Origin: Micrococcaceae bacterium UBA6021
GTDB lineage: Bacteria > Actinomycetota > Actinomycetes > Actinomycetales > Micrococcaceae
Assembly (NCBI GenBank): GCA_002427975.1
Contig: DIZT01000225.1
Location: 8,411-17,942 of the forward strand
Direction of reading: 5' to 3'
DNA length: 9,532 nt
Part shown: positions 1 to 5,683 of the stretch, one piece after another
Layout of the letters: each line of letters begins with the position of its first letter
Numbering within the stretch: the first letter of the stretch is position 1
Position numbers and translations under genes: made by a program
The notes under the pieces: model-generated
What the model was told of the DNA's origin: nothing
The model's input: the letters and a program-made list of their open reading frames with translations, nothing else
Databases searched by the model: none

Positions 1-2152
1 TCTTGCCGCTGCGGGTCTTGGGTACGTCAGGAACGACGACGACGTCGCGCGGCTTCGCGATCGGGCCGATCGCCTTCGCGACGTGAGCCTTCAGCCGGTC
101 CTGGATCTCGCTCCCCACCAGCCCCCTAACCTCGCAAGCTCGGTCAGGGAACCCGGCTGGCGTGGCCCCAGGCTCGATCACCGGACCGGTGGTTGAGCCT
201 GTCGAATCGGTTCCGGCCCCGGTGGTTGAGCCTGTCGAAACCTTAAGCACAACAAAAGCGACAATCGCGTGACCGGTCTTGGGATCGGCGACCGGACAGA
301 CGCCGGCCTCCACCACGTCCGGGTGGGACACCAGCGCGGATTCGATCTCGATGGTGGACAGCAGGTGGCCGGAGACGTTGAGGGTGTCGTCCACGCGGCC
401 CAGGATCCAGATGTCGCCGTCGGCGTCGTACTTGGCGCCGTCGCCGGCGAGGAACCAGCCCTGCTCCACGTACTGGCTCCAATAGGAGTCGTAGTAGCGG
501 CGGGGGTTACCCCAGACGGTGCGCGCAATAGCGGGCCCTGGAGTGTCAACCACAATGAAGCCCTGGACGCCCGGCGGCACTGTATTGCCGGCGTCGTCCA
601 CGATCCTGGTGCTGACGCCGGGCAGCGGGCGGGCCGCGCAGCCTGGCTTGAACTCGGTGTCCGTCGGGGCGGGGGAGAGGATGGTGGCGCCGGTTTCGGA
701 CTGCCACCACGTGTCCACCACGGGTGCAGTGCCGGCGCCCACGTTCTCCCGGAGCCAACGCCAGGCCTCCGGGTTGACGGCCTCGCCCACGGTGCCCAGC
801 ATCCGGATCGACGAGAGGTCGTAGGTGTCCGGGACGCCGTCCGGGAACCAGCCCATGAGGGAGCGGACCAGGGTGGGCGCGGTGTAGTACTGCGTGACAC
901 CGTAGCGTTCGATGATCTCGAAGTGCCGGCCCGGGTGCGGGGTGTTCGGGGTGCCTTCGAAGATCACCTGGGTGACGCCGTTGGAGAGCGGGCCGTAGAT
1001 CTCGTAGGTGTGCGCCGTGACCCAGGCGAGGTCGGCGGTGCACCAGTGCACGTCCTGGTCGCGGAGTGCGGGATCCGGGTTGCTGAACAGGTGCTCAAAG
1101 CTCCACGACGCCTGGGTCAGGTAGCCGCCGGAAGTGTGCACCAGGCCCTTGGGCTTACCGGTGGTCCCGGAGGTGTACATGATGAACAGGGGCGTCTCGG
1201 CGTCGAACGCCTCCGGTTCATGGACGTCCGCGGCGTTCCCGACGGCGTCATGCCACCACACGTCGCGGCCTTCAGTCATGGGGACGGCGGCCAGGTCCTC
1301 CGGCGCCGTGGTGCGGTTGATGACCAGGACGTGCTCGATCGCGTTGTCGCCGGCGACGGCGGCGTCCGCGTTGTCCTTGACGGGCACGGCAACACCGCGA
1401 CGGAACTGGCCGTCCGTGGTCACCAGCAGCTTGGCGCCCGTGTCCTCGACGCGGAACTTCAGGGCCTCAGCGGAAAAGCCGCCGAAAACGAGCGAGTGGA
1501 TGGCGCCGATCCGGGCTACCGCAAGCGTAATGATGATGGTCTCGGGGATGACCGGGAGGTAGATGACCACGCGGTCGCCCCTGGTGATGCCCAAGGCCAG
1601 CAGTGCGTTGGCCGCTTTGGAGACTTCGCGCTGCAGCTGTGCGTAGGTGATGGTGCGGCGGTCGCCGGGCTCGCCCTCGAAGTGGAGGGCCACCTTGTCG
1701 CCGCGGCCATTGGCTACGTGGCGGTCCACGCAGTTGTAGGCGACGTTGAGCTTGCCGCCCTCAAACCAGGTGATCTCCGGGCCTTTCCGGGCTGCGGCGT
1801 CGGCCGGGACCCGGCGGTATGCCGTGCGCCAAGGCTTGCCGCCGGAGATTCCTGCGGGCTGCGCCCAATCCAGGCGGAGGGCCTGCCGCTCCCAGAAGGC
1901 GACATTGTCCGGAATCGTGCTGCTGTGACGCGCCGGCCCTCCAGACAGTTCGCCGTGCACGGCGACGTCCTTGGGCTCGGTCGAGGACCATCCCGATGAG
2001 CCGCTTGAAGGGCCGGGCGCGTCACGCAGCCCTGCTTCGATCGCCGTCGCGTTCGAAGTGGATTGCGGGGAGTCCGTATCAGCAGCCGCTGGTGCGGCAC
2101 TGGCGGGACTCAGGGTGGAGAAAGGCGTGGCTGAAGAAAACTCTGATGTCAT
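1..2152 (-). CDS. acs: Acetyl-CoA synthetase (AMP-forming), C-terminus cut by window edge
   Basis: Activates acetate with ATP to acetyl-AMP, then transfers it to CoA in the cytoplasm. 717 codons are visible. Adenylate-forming motifs appear in order: YTSGTTGKPKG at residues 326-336, the acetate-type DTWWQSETG (W482/W483), GDGAKYDADGDIWILGRVDD before residue 590, and PKTRSGK ending at K717, the catalytic lysine that Pat-type acetylases modify in Salmonella Acs (K609). The window ends one base after that lysine. ATG 2152 is chosen because GGAG lies 7 nt upstream. Residues 1 to about 75 are a Ser/Thr/Ala/Pro-rich extension that I cannot match to a domain; a later start is possible. Residues about 638-680 are an extra segment made of repeats. 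The usual SGHR motif reads SGHL (Leu597). Acetyl- is preferred over propionyl-CoA synthetase because of the conserved Trp, without proof of substrate. Confidence 0.93.
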   Translation of the reverse strand, partial: MTSEFSSATPFSTLSPASAAPAAADTDSPQSTSNATAIEAGLRDAPGPSSGSSGWSSTEPKDVAVHGELSGGPARHSSTIPDNVAFWERQALRLDWAQPAGISGGKPWRTAYRRVPADAAARKGPEITWFEGGKLNVAYNCVDRHVANGRGDKVALHFEGEPGDRRTITYAQLQREVSKAANALLALGITRGDRVVIYLPVIPETIIITLAVARIGAIHSLVFGGFSAEALKFRVEDTGAKLLVTTDGQFRRGVAVPVKDNADAAVAGDNAIEHVLVINRTTAPEDLAAVPMTEGRDVWWHDAVGNAADVHEPEAFDAETPLFIMYTSGTTGKPKGLVHTSGGYLTQASWSFEHLFSNPDPALRDQDVHWCTADLAWVTAHTYEIYGPLSNGVTQVIFEGTPNTPHPGRHFEIIERYGVTQYYTAPTLVRSLMGWFPDGVPDTYDLSSIRMLGTVGEAVNPEAWRWLRENVGAGTAPVVDTWWQSETGATILSPAPTDTEFKPGCAARPLPGVSTRIVDDAGNTVPPGVQGFIVVDTPGPAIARTVWGNPRRYYDSYWSQYVEQGWFLAGDGAKYDADGDIWILGRVDDTLNVSGHLLSTIEIESALVSHPDVVEAGVCPVADPKTGHAIVAFVVLKVSTGSTTGAGTDSTGSTTGPVIEPGATPAGFPDRACEVRGLVGSEIQDRLKAHVAKAIGPIAKPRDVVVVPDVPKTRSGK
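124..149. repeat. Stem-loop inside the acs insertion
   Basis: Arms CCCTAACC (124-131) and GGTCAGGG (142-149) are complementary at seven of eight positions; the remaining pair is a G-T wobble on the minus strand. The loop is 10 nt. It lies within the extra C-terminal segment of acs, next to two interspersed repeats, and is translated in frame. It may be a third kind of small mobile or palindromic element that entered the gene; only the inverted repeat itself is seen. Confidence 0.5.
186..208. repeat. Short interspersed repeat, copy 1 (in acs)
   Basis: Plus-strand sequence CCGGTGGTTGAGCCTGTCG followed by AATC. It repeats at 219-242 with a 33-nt (11-codon) period and again, diverged, at 9044-9066. 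It contains an imperfect hairpin (GGTTGA / TC-bulge-AACC type, best formed in copy 2). In the acs frame on the minus strand it encodes STGSTTG (residues 650-656). Confidence 0.8.
219..242. repeat. Short interspersed repeat, copy 2 (in acs)
   Basis: Plus-strand CCGGTGGTTGAGCCTGTCG followed by AAACC. It differs from copy 1 only at its right end. GGTT pairs with AACC and GA with TC around GCCTG, with a two-base bulge, so it can fold as an imperfect hairpin. It encodes VSTGSTTG (residues 638-645) in acs. I recall this sequence as a common dispersed repeat in Micrococcales genomes, but a genome count is needed to confirm that. Confidence 0.8.
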
Positions 2153-2159
2153 AGGTGTG

Positions 2160-2163
2160 CTCC
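2160..2163 (-). promoter_or_regulatory. Ribosome binding site of acs
   Basis: GGAG on the minus strand, 7 nt before ATG 2152. It is the main reason for choosing this start, which includes the long low-complexity N-terminus. Confidence 0.65.
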
Positions 2164-2333
2164 ATCGATCCTGGCAGTAGCACGCGTCGCTGTGTGCCGA
2201 GGATGGTCGCCTCAACGGGTACAGCGTTGGTCAGGGATGCTGCGGCTTCATCGATCCAGGTCTCTCGGCCGCTCGGGATGGTCACTACCACTACAACGTA
2301 ACCGCATGACCTGCGCCAAATCGTGGTCTCCGG

Positions 2334-2350
2334 GAACGTAATATTCGTTC
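2334..2350. promoter_or_regulatory. Possible operator: inverted repeat GAACG-N7-CGTTC
   Basis: Five-base arms GAACG and CGTTC around TAATATT, in the AT-rich middle of the acs/CoA-binding intergenic region. The overlapping octamer AATATTCG (2340-2347) recurs at 2381-2388, 41 nt away, about four helical turns. It does not match the GlxR (TGTGA-N6-TCACA) or RamB sites known for acetate genes in corynebacteria. The regulator is unknown; chance is a real alternative for such short arms. Confidence 0.3.
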
Positions 2351-2413
2351 ACGCCGGCATTGATGCCCGTCAGTCATTCAAATATTCGACGAGGGGCCGC
2401 TCCGGGAACGATG

Positions 2414-2419
2414 TACGCT
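2414..2419 (+). promoter_or_regulatory. -10 box of a probable leaderless promoter (CoA-binding gene)
   Basis: TACGCT fits TAnnnT and starts exactly 12 nt before ATG 2426, so transcription would begin at or next to the start codon. No Shine-Dalgarno sequence is present. No good -35 hexamer is visible. Confidence 0.5.
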
Positions 2420-2425
2420 TGGATC

Positions 2426-2851
2426 ATGGGCCACGTCAATGATCCTGCCGTTATTGAGCGCCTGATGCGAAACAAAGGGCGGTGGGCCATCGTTGGCCTG
2501 ACCACCAATGAGTGGCGCGCCGCGTACGACACCTCGCTGTTTATCCGCGACCGGCTCGGCATGGAGATCATCCCCGTGAACCTGCCCGGCGACGCCGTCC
2601 ACGGCGAAACAGGCTACCGCAGCCTGGGTGGGATTCCCCCGGAAAAGCAACCCATCGACGTCGTCGACTGCTTTGTGAATTCGCAGAAGGTCGGGGCGGT
2701 GGTGGACCAGGCAATCGCCGTGGGGGCCAAGGCCGTGTGGCTGCAGCTGGGGGTCATTGACGAGGACGCCGCCGACCGTGCCAAGGCGGCGGGCCTGGAC
2801 GTGGTGATGAACGTTTGCCCCGCCCAGCAGGCATGGAAATTCGACCTCTGA
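2426..2851 (+). CDS. CoA-binding domain protein (YccU / CoA_binding_2 family)
   Basis: 141-residue single-domain protein with a Rossmann-like CoA-binding fold, related to the CoA-binding domain of succinyl-CoA synthetase and of ADP-forming acyl-CoA synthetases. Visible hallmarks are the first strand and loop AIVGLTTNEWRAAY (residues 21-34), the IIPVNL strand (48-53), and VWLQLGVIDEDAADRAKAAG (104-123) followed by VVMNVCP (126-132). The enzymatic role of the stand-alone family is not established; it is thought to bind CoA or acyl-CoA. The ATG at 2426 is preferred over upstream in-frame ATGs (2360, 2411) because the family homology begins there and a -10-like TACGCT sits 12 nt before it. The gene is divergent from acs, which also uses CoA, but a shared role is only a guess. 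It converges on the oxygenase gene with 16 nt between stops. Confidence 0.85.
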   Translation: MGHVNDPAVIERLMRNKGRWAIVGLTTNEWRAAYDTSLFIRDRLGMEIIPVNLPGDAVHGETGYRSLGGIPPEKQPIDVVDCFVNSQKVGAVVDQAIAVGAKAVWLQLGVIDEDAADRAKAAGLDVVMNVCPAQQAWKFDL

Positions 2852-2860
2852 CTGGTTCCC

Positions 2861-2877
2861 GCGGCGCTCAGCGCTGC
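2861..2877. terminator. Small hairpin between convergent genes
   Basis: GCGGCGC and GCGCTGC form a 7-bp stem with one G-T wobble around a TCA loop, and that TCA is the complement of the oxygenase stop codon. It lies where the CoA-binding gene and the oxygenase gene converge, so it could end transcription from both sides. There is no T-tract, so it is not a typical intrinsic terminator. Confidence 0.3.
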
Positions 2878-3896
2878 ATCAGCTCCGGGTAGTGCCGTTC
2901 GGTTACATCAGGGTGGGCACGCATCCGGCCCTTGAGCATGTTCAGGCCAAACGAGGCGAGCATCGGGTTGGACGGGTCGTCGGAGATGCCGCGCGCCTGG
3001 GCCTTAAGCTCCGGCGGCAGGGGCACCGGCTCGATCACGGCGTCCAGCCGCGGGGACCAGAAGAAGGGCACGGAATAGCGGTCCACGCCCGGAGGCGGCG
3101 CTTGCACCCGGTGGATGGTGGCGGCGAGGAAACCTTCCGTCGCAACTTCAAGCATCTCGCCCAGGTTCACCACCAGTGCCCCGGGAATGGGCTCAACCTG
3201 CGCCCATTCGCTGGTTCCCGGCGGCAGCACTTCGAGTCCGCCCACCTCGTCCTGGAGGAGCAGGGTGACAAAACCGTAGTCCGCGTGCGCGCCCACGCCC
3301 TGATCCCCGGCCGCTTCGACCACGCCGCCGACATAGTGGACCAGTTTGCCCATCCAGGCGGGTTCGTCGCCGAAGGGTTCGTCGAAGTGGTCCTCCGGGA
3401 GCCCGAGGGAAACCGCGATGCCACGCAGCAGCTCCATTCCGACGCCGGACATCAGGTCTGCCCAGGCCATGGCGGCCGGCTTGAGCTCTGGCAGTGCTTC
3501 ATCGGGCCACACGTTGTGCCCCTGGAGCAGCCAATACGGCTGATCGGCCGGGTAATTGCGGACGGGCTCGCGTTCGGGTGAGTAGTCGATCTGTTCGCGG
3601 GCATCTGCCCTTCCCTGCGTGACCTCGGTGCCCATCCGCGTGTAACCGCGGAAGTGTGGGGAGAGCCGGTTATCCAGCTTCATCCGCTCTTCAATGGGGA
3701 GATTGAAAAAGCGCCTGATGAGGGCCAGGAGCTCCTCGGCCTGGCCGGGAGCGGCGCCGTAGCCGGTGATTTGGAAGAACCCCACGTTGTGGGCGGCGTC
3801 CCGCAGCTGGTCAATGAATTCCGGGCTGAAGGAGCCGTACGGCTGGCGCGCGGCGCTCATGTCCAGAACGGGGATGGTGGCCTGGTCAGGTGACAT
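2868..3896 (-). CDS. 2-oxoglutarate/Fe(II)-dependent oxygenase, isopenicillin-N-synthase-like
   Basis: 342 residues, the usual length for this family. The N-terminal DIOX_N region includes IPVLDMSAAR (8-17) and GFFQITGYG (39-47). The C-terminal double-stranded beta-helix carries the iron ligands H204 and D206 in GAHADYGFVTLLLQD and H262 in ATIHRV, plus the 2-oxoglutarate-binding RYS at R273-S275 (DRYSVPFFWSP). Members of this group hydroxylate, desaturate or cyclise small molecules using Fe(II), O2 and usually 2-oxoglutarate; some bacterial ones instead form ethylene or synthesise isopenicillin N. The substrate cannot be told from the sequence, and nothing nearby looks like a biosynthetic cluster. 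ATG 3896 has no Shine-Dalgarno, but TAGTCT lies 12 nt upstream, suggesting a leaderless mRNA. It is transcribed away from the MmcQ/YjbR gene across a 45-nt gap. Confidence 0.9.
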   Translation of the reverse strand: MSPDQATIPVLDMSAARQPYGSFSPEFIDQLRDAAHNVGFFQITGYGAAPGQAEELLALIRRFFNLPIEERMKLDNRLSPHFRGYTRMGTEVTQGRADAREQIDYSPEREPVRNYPADQPYWLLQGHNVWPDEALPELKPAAMAWADLMSGVGMELLRGIAVSLGLPEDHFDEPFGDEPAWMGKLVHYVGGVVEAAGDQGVGAHADYGFVTLLLQDEVGGLEVLPPGTSEWAQVEPIPGALVVNLGEMLEVATEGFLAATIHRVQAPPPGVDRYSVPFFWSPRLDAVIEPVPLPPELKAQARGISDDPSNPMLASFGLNMLKGRMRAHPDVTERHYPELMQR

Positions 3897-3902
3897 CTTC
3901 GC

Positions 3903-3908
3903 AGACTA
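3903..3908 (-). promoter_or_regulatory. -10 box of a probable leaderless promoter (oxygenase gene)
   Basis: TAGTCT on the minus strand begins 12 nt before ATG 3896, with GCGAAG between. It lies in a 45-nt gap shared with the divergent promoter at 3930-3935, so the two polymerase sites must overlap upstream. Confidence 0.45.
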
Positions 3909-3929
3909 GCACCGCAGAGAAGGGCTTTG

Positions 3930-3935
3930 TAGGCT
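3930..3935 (+). promoter_or_regulatory. -10 box of a probable leaderless promoter (MmcQ/YjbR operon)
   Basis: TAGGCT begins exactly 12 nt before ATG 3942. No Shine-Dalgarno sequence precedes the ATG. The -35 region would fall at about 3907-3912, on top of the oxygenase -10 on the other strand. Confidence 0.45.
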
Positions 3936-3941
3936 CGATCC

Positions 3942-4358
3942 ATGGACCCAGCGCAACTCACGATAATATGCCTGTCATTTCCCGGTACCTTCGAGGATTT
4001 TCCCTTCGGCCCGGAGACCTCCGTGTTCAAAGTCCGGGCGCACGTTGGCGGCGGCACCAGGCACGAGGCCAAGATGTTTGCCGCATCCGCCCTGGACCCG
4101 CAGAACTTCTCCGTCAGCCTGAAATGCGAGCCCGCCCTGGCCGAGCAGCTACGCGCCGCCAATCCGGAGATCACCGGGGCCTGGCACATGAACAAAACAC
4201 ATTGGAACGGCGTCCGGCTGGACGGGGATCTGCCGGACGCAATGATCCGGGACATGGTGGAGGACTCCTACGACCTGGTGGTGGCAACCCTGAGCCGCAA
4301 GCAACAGGAGCAGCTGGGATGGGCGCGGCTGTCCGCGTCTTCGGGCGAGCCCCGTTGA
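3942..4358 (+). CDS. MmcQ/YjbR family DNA-binding-like protein
   Basis: 138 residues. Family signatures are FPGTFEDFPFGPETSVFKV (13-31), FSVSLKC (56-62), the diagnostic WHMNKTHWN (81-89) with VRLDGDLPD (91-99), and SYDLVVATL (109-117). The family has a compact CyaY-like alpha/beta fold, and YjbR was suggested to bind DNA from its structure; the biological role is not settled. A role as a small nucleic-acid-binding protein is therefore only tentative. It is the first gene of a probable operon: its last 40 nt overlap the DUF1990 gene in another frame, which implies translational coupling. The C-terminal tail after residue 125 is not conserved-looking and may be shaped by that overlap. The start fits a leaderless promoter. 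Confidence 0.88.
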   Translation: MDPAQLTIICLSFPGTFEDFPFGPETSVFKVRAHVGGGTRHEAKMFAASALDPQNFSVSLKCEPALAEQLRAANPEITGAWHMNKTHWNGVRLDGDLPDAMIRDMVEDSYDLVVATLSRKQQEQLGWARLSASSGEPR

Positions 4359-4897
4359 CCGGGAAGCGCCTGGCAACCGGCGGACTCAACTACCCGGGCA
4401 TCGGCTCCACCGAACACGGCCCGCCGCCGGCAGGCTACCGGTGTCTGGTTTCGCAGACGTACCTTGGCGACGGAGCTGCGGTCTACCTGCGCGTGGCGCA
4501 CGGAATCCTCACGTGGGAACTGCAGCGGCGGTCCGGCCTGCGCGTCCGGACCGAGTCCGACGTCGTGATCCCCGGCGCACGCGTGGTGAGCGGGTTCGGC
4601 GTCGGCCCCTTCCGCATCAATGCCCCCTGCGAGGTGGTCTGGGTCCGGCGGCCGGTACCGGGAGACGGCCCCCAGTCGGCGGGTTTCGGCTATGGAACGC
4701 TGCCCGGGCACCCGGCGCGCGGCGAGGAGGCCTTCGAAGTGGAGATTGACGCCCAAGGCCGGGTGTTCCTGAAGATCACTGCCTTCAGCAGGCATTCCAA
4801 TTGGTTCTATCAGGCCGGCGGCCTACTCGCCCGTGCGGCGCAACGGCGCATCACTTCGCGATACGTTGAAGGGGCGCGTCAGCTCGCCGCGGGATAG
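4319..4897 (+). CDS. DUF1990 (UPF0548) family protein
   Basis: 192 residues. The family pattern is clear: LNYPGIGST (23-31), GYRCLVSQTYLGDGAAVYLRVA (39-60), HGILTWELQRRSGLRV (61-76), the central CEVVWV (104-109), the strongest block GFGYGTLPGHPARGEEAF (122-139), and ITAFSRHSNWFYQAGGLLARAAQRRI (153-178). DUF1990 proteins occur in actinobacteria and plants and have no established biochemical function. The ATG at 4319 is chosen because AGGAG sits 8 nt upstream, inside the preceding gene; a TTG at 4355 overlapping the upstream stop is an alternative that would drop 12 residues. The overlap with the MmcQ/YjbR gene and the 29-nt gap to the next gene suggest one transcript. Confidence 0.85.
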   Translation: MGAAVRVFGRAPLTGKRLATGGLNYPGIGSTEHGPPPAGYRCLVSQTYLGDGAAVYLRVAHGILTWELQRRSGLRVRTESDVVIPGARVVSGFGVGPFRINAPCEVVWVRRPVPGDGPQSAGFGYGTLPGHPARGEEAFEVEIDAQGRVFLKITAFSRHSNWFYQAGGLLARAAQRRITSRYVEGARQLAAG

Positions 4898-4912
4898 CCC
4901 ATGTCCCGCAAC

Positions 4913-4919
4913 GGAAGGA
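4913..4919 (+). promoter_or_regulatory. Ribosome binding site of the ABM-fold gene
   Basis: GGAAGGA, 7 nt before ATG 4927. Its presence contrasts with the SD-less first genes of the other transcription units. Confidence 0.75.
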
Positions 4920-4926
4920 ATATCGC

Positions 4927-5244
4927 ATGATCTTTATCGTCGTTAAGTTCAAGGTCAAACCCGACTGGTCCGAGCGCTGGCTCGGCCTCGTCGAGGACTT
5001 CACGCGGGCCACCCGGGAGGAGCCCGGCAACCTGTGGTTCGACTGGTCACGCAGCGTGGAGGACGCCAACGAGTTTGTCCTGGTGGAAGCTTTCAAGGAC
5101 GACGCCGCCGGGGACCACGTCAACAGCCCGCACTTCAAACAGGCCATGGTAGACATGCCGCAGGCGCTGGCGGAAACACCCCATATCATGAGCCGCCAGC
5201 TCGACGGCGATGGCTGGGACCGGATGGGCGAACTCACCATCTGA
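4927..5244 (+). CDS. Putative quinol monooxygenase (ABM domain)
   Basis: 105 residues, the full length of a single antibiotic-biosynthesis-monooxygenase (ABM) ferredoxin-like domain. The first strand is MIFIVVKFKVKP (1-12), then a helix with TRATREEPGNLWFDWSRS (27-44), the strand EFVLVEAFKD (49-58), and the typical H64...H69 segment DHVNSPHFKQAM (63-74). Relatives include YgiN, an E. coli quinol monooxygenase, and cofactor-free oxygenases of polyketide pathways. Activity on quinols is a family-level inference, and many members have no known substrate. It is the last gene of the likely operon starting at 3942. Seven bases after the stop begins the first 56-nt hairpin repeat, which may serve as the operon's 3' end. 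Confidence 0.85.
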   Translation: MIFIVVKFKVKPDWSERWLGLVEDFTRATREEPGNLWFDWSRSVEDANEFVLVEAFKDDAAGDHVNSPHFKQAMVDMPQALAETPHIMSRQLDGDGWDRMGELTI

Positions 5245-5251
5245 CCTTCGT

Positions 5252-5307
5252 CGATTGCTCCACAGCGGCCCTTTTGACCCCTCGAAACGGCCGTTGCGGA
5301 GCAATCG
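5252..5307. repeat. 56-nt hairpin repeat, copy A
   Basis: Begins CGATTGCTCC and ends GGAGCAATCG; the inner arms are CGGCCCTTTTGA and TCGAAACGGCCG around a CCCC loop. Numbered 1-56, pairs 1-10 with 47-56 are perfect; 11/46 is A-C, 14/43 and 24/33 are G-T wobbles, and 20/37 is a C-C mismatch. It follows the ABM gene by 7 nt and ends 13 nt before the DUF503 start, so its right arm must overlap the -35 region of that gene. It may act as terminator, RNA 3'-end stabiliser or protein target; there is no T-tract after the stem. Confidence 0.9.
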
Positions 5308-5308
5308 C

Positions 5309-5314
5309 TACGAT
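5309..5314 (+). promoter_or_regulatory. -10 box of a probable leaderless promoter (DUF503 gene)
   Basis: TACGAT begins exactly 12 nt before ATG 5321, directly after hairpin copy A. There is no Shine-Dalgarno sequence. The -35 position (about 5286-5292) is inside the hairpin arm and shows no TTGACA-like hexamer. Confidence 0.5.
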
Positions 5315-5320
5315 TACTGC

Positions 5321-5614
5321 ATGTGGATCGGCTGGATTGAATTCGACATCCTCCTCGGCGACGTCCAGAGCCTGAAGGAGAAACGCTCCGTCATCAGGCC
5401 GTTGCTGGCCGAGCTCAAGCGCCGCTTCGATGTATCCGTCGCGGAGGTGGGGGACCACGACCAGTACCGCCGCTCGCAGGTGGGCGCCGGCCTGGTGGCA
5501 GCAGACCGCGCGCACCTTGTGGAGGTGCTCACCGCCGTCGAACGCTTTGTGGCCGGCCTGCCTGAGTTTGAGCTGCTGAGTGCAAGGCAGCGGGAGCTCC
5601 ACAGCGAGGACTGA
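5321..5614 (+). CDS. DUF503 family protein (YlxP-like)
   Basis: 97 residues, the full family length. The conserved start MWIGWIEFDILLGDVQSLKEKRSVIRPLLAELKRRFDVSVAEVG (with SLKEKRSV at 17-24), the middle VAADRAHLVEVL (59-70) and the end FELLSARQRELHSED match actinobacterial DUF503. The family has a small ferredoxin-like fold; in many genomes it sits beside infB and rbfA, and B. subtilis YlxP has been linked to ribosome assembly, but no biochemical function is settled. Here it stands alone, between two hairpin repeats, with no translation genes nearby. Start chosen from the family's MWIG beginning and the TACGAT box 12 nt upstream. Confidence 0.9.
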   Translation: MWIGWIEFDILLGDVQSLKEKRSVIRPLLAELKRRFDVSVAEVGDHDQYRRSQVGAGLVAADRAHLVEVLTAVERFVAGLPEFELLSARQRELHSED

Positions 5615-5619
5615 CCCAT

Positions 5620-5675
5620 CGATTGCTCCGTACGCGCCCTTTTGCGTGCCCAAAACGGCGCCTACGGAGCAATCG
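5620..5675. repeat. 56-nt hairpin repeat, copy B
   Basis: Same 56-nt frame as copy A, with the same outer CGATTGCTCC / GGAGCAATCG stem. The palindrome extends three more bases on each side (CAT...ATG, 5617-5678). Mismatches are C-C at pair 14/43, C-C at 20/37 and C-C at 26/31. It starts 5 nt after the DUF503 stop. Pairs 15/42 and 16/41 are swapped relative to copy A, keeping the stem. Confidence 0.9.
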
Positions 5676-5683
5676 ATGAAGGC

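Larger units (their letters stand above)
2153..2425. promoter_or_regulatory. Divergent intergenic region between acs and the CoA-binding gene
   Basis: This 273-nt stretch has no convincing gene and must carry the promoters for both flanking genes. A minus-strand -10-like box, TACGTT, lies at 2300-2295, which would give acs a leader of about 135 nt; a TTGGCG upstream is only 13 nt away, so the -35 is doubtful. Around 2334-2350 there is a small AT-rich inverted repeat, and the octamer AATATTCG occurs at 2340-2347 and 2381-2388. A 70-codon minus-strand frame opening with GTG at 2291 crosses the acs start, but I see no reason to call it a gene. Confidence 0.5.

Noticed and set aside
269..1999. 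Long open plus-strand frame (576 codons) opposite acs
   Set aside because: It is the mirror of a strongly conserved acs frame in GC-rich DNA; the translation has no recognisable domain and there is no ribosome binding site.
2079..2291. 70-codon minus-strand frame beginning GTG at 2291, crossing the acs start
   Set aside because: No Shine-Dalgarno sequence, no known family, and its second half lies out of frame inside acs; a leader peptide cannot be excluded but is not supported.
3890..4318. Open frame upstream of the DUF1990 start
   Set aside because: It overlaps the well-supported MmcQ/YjbR gene in another frame, and its translation lacks family similarity until the ATG at 4319.
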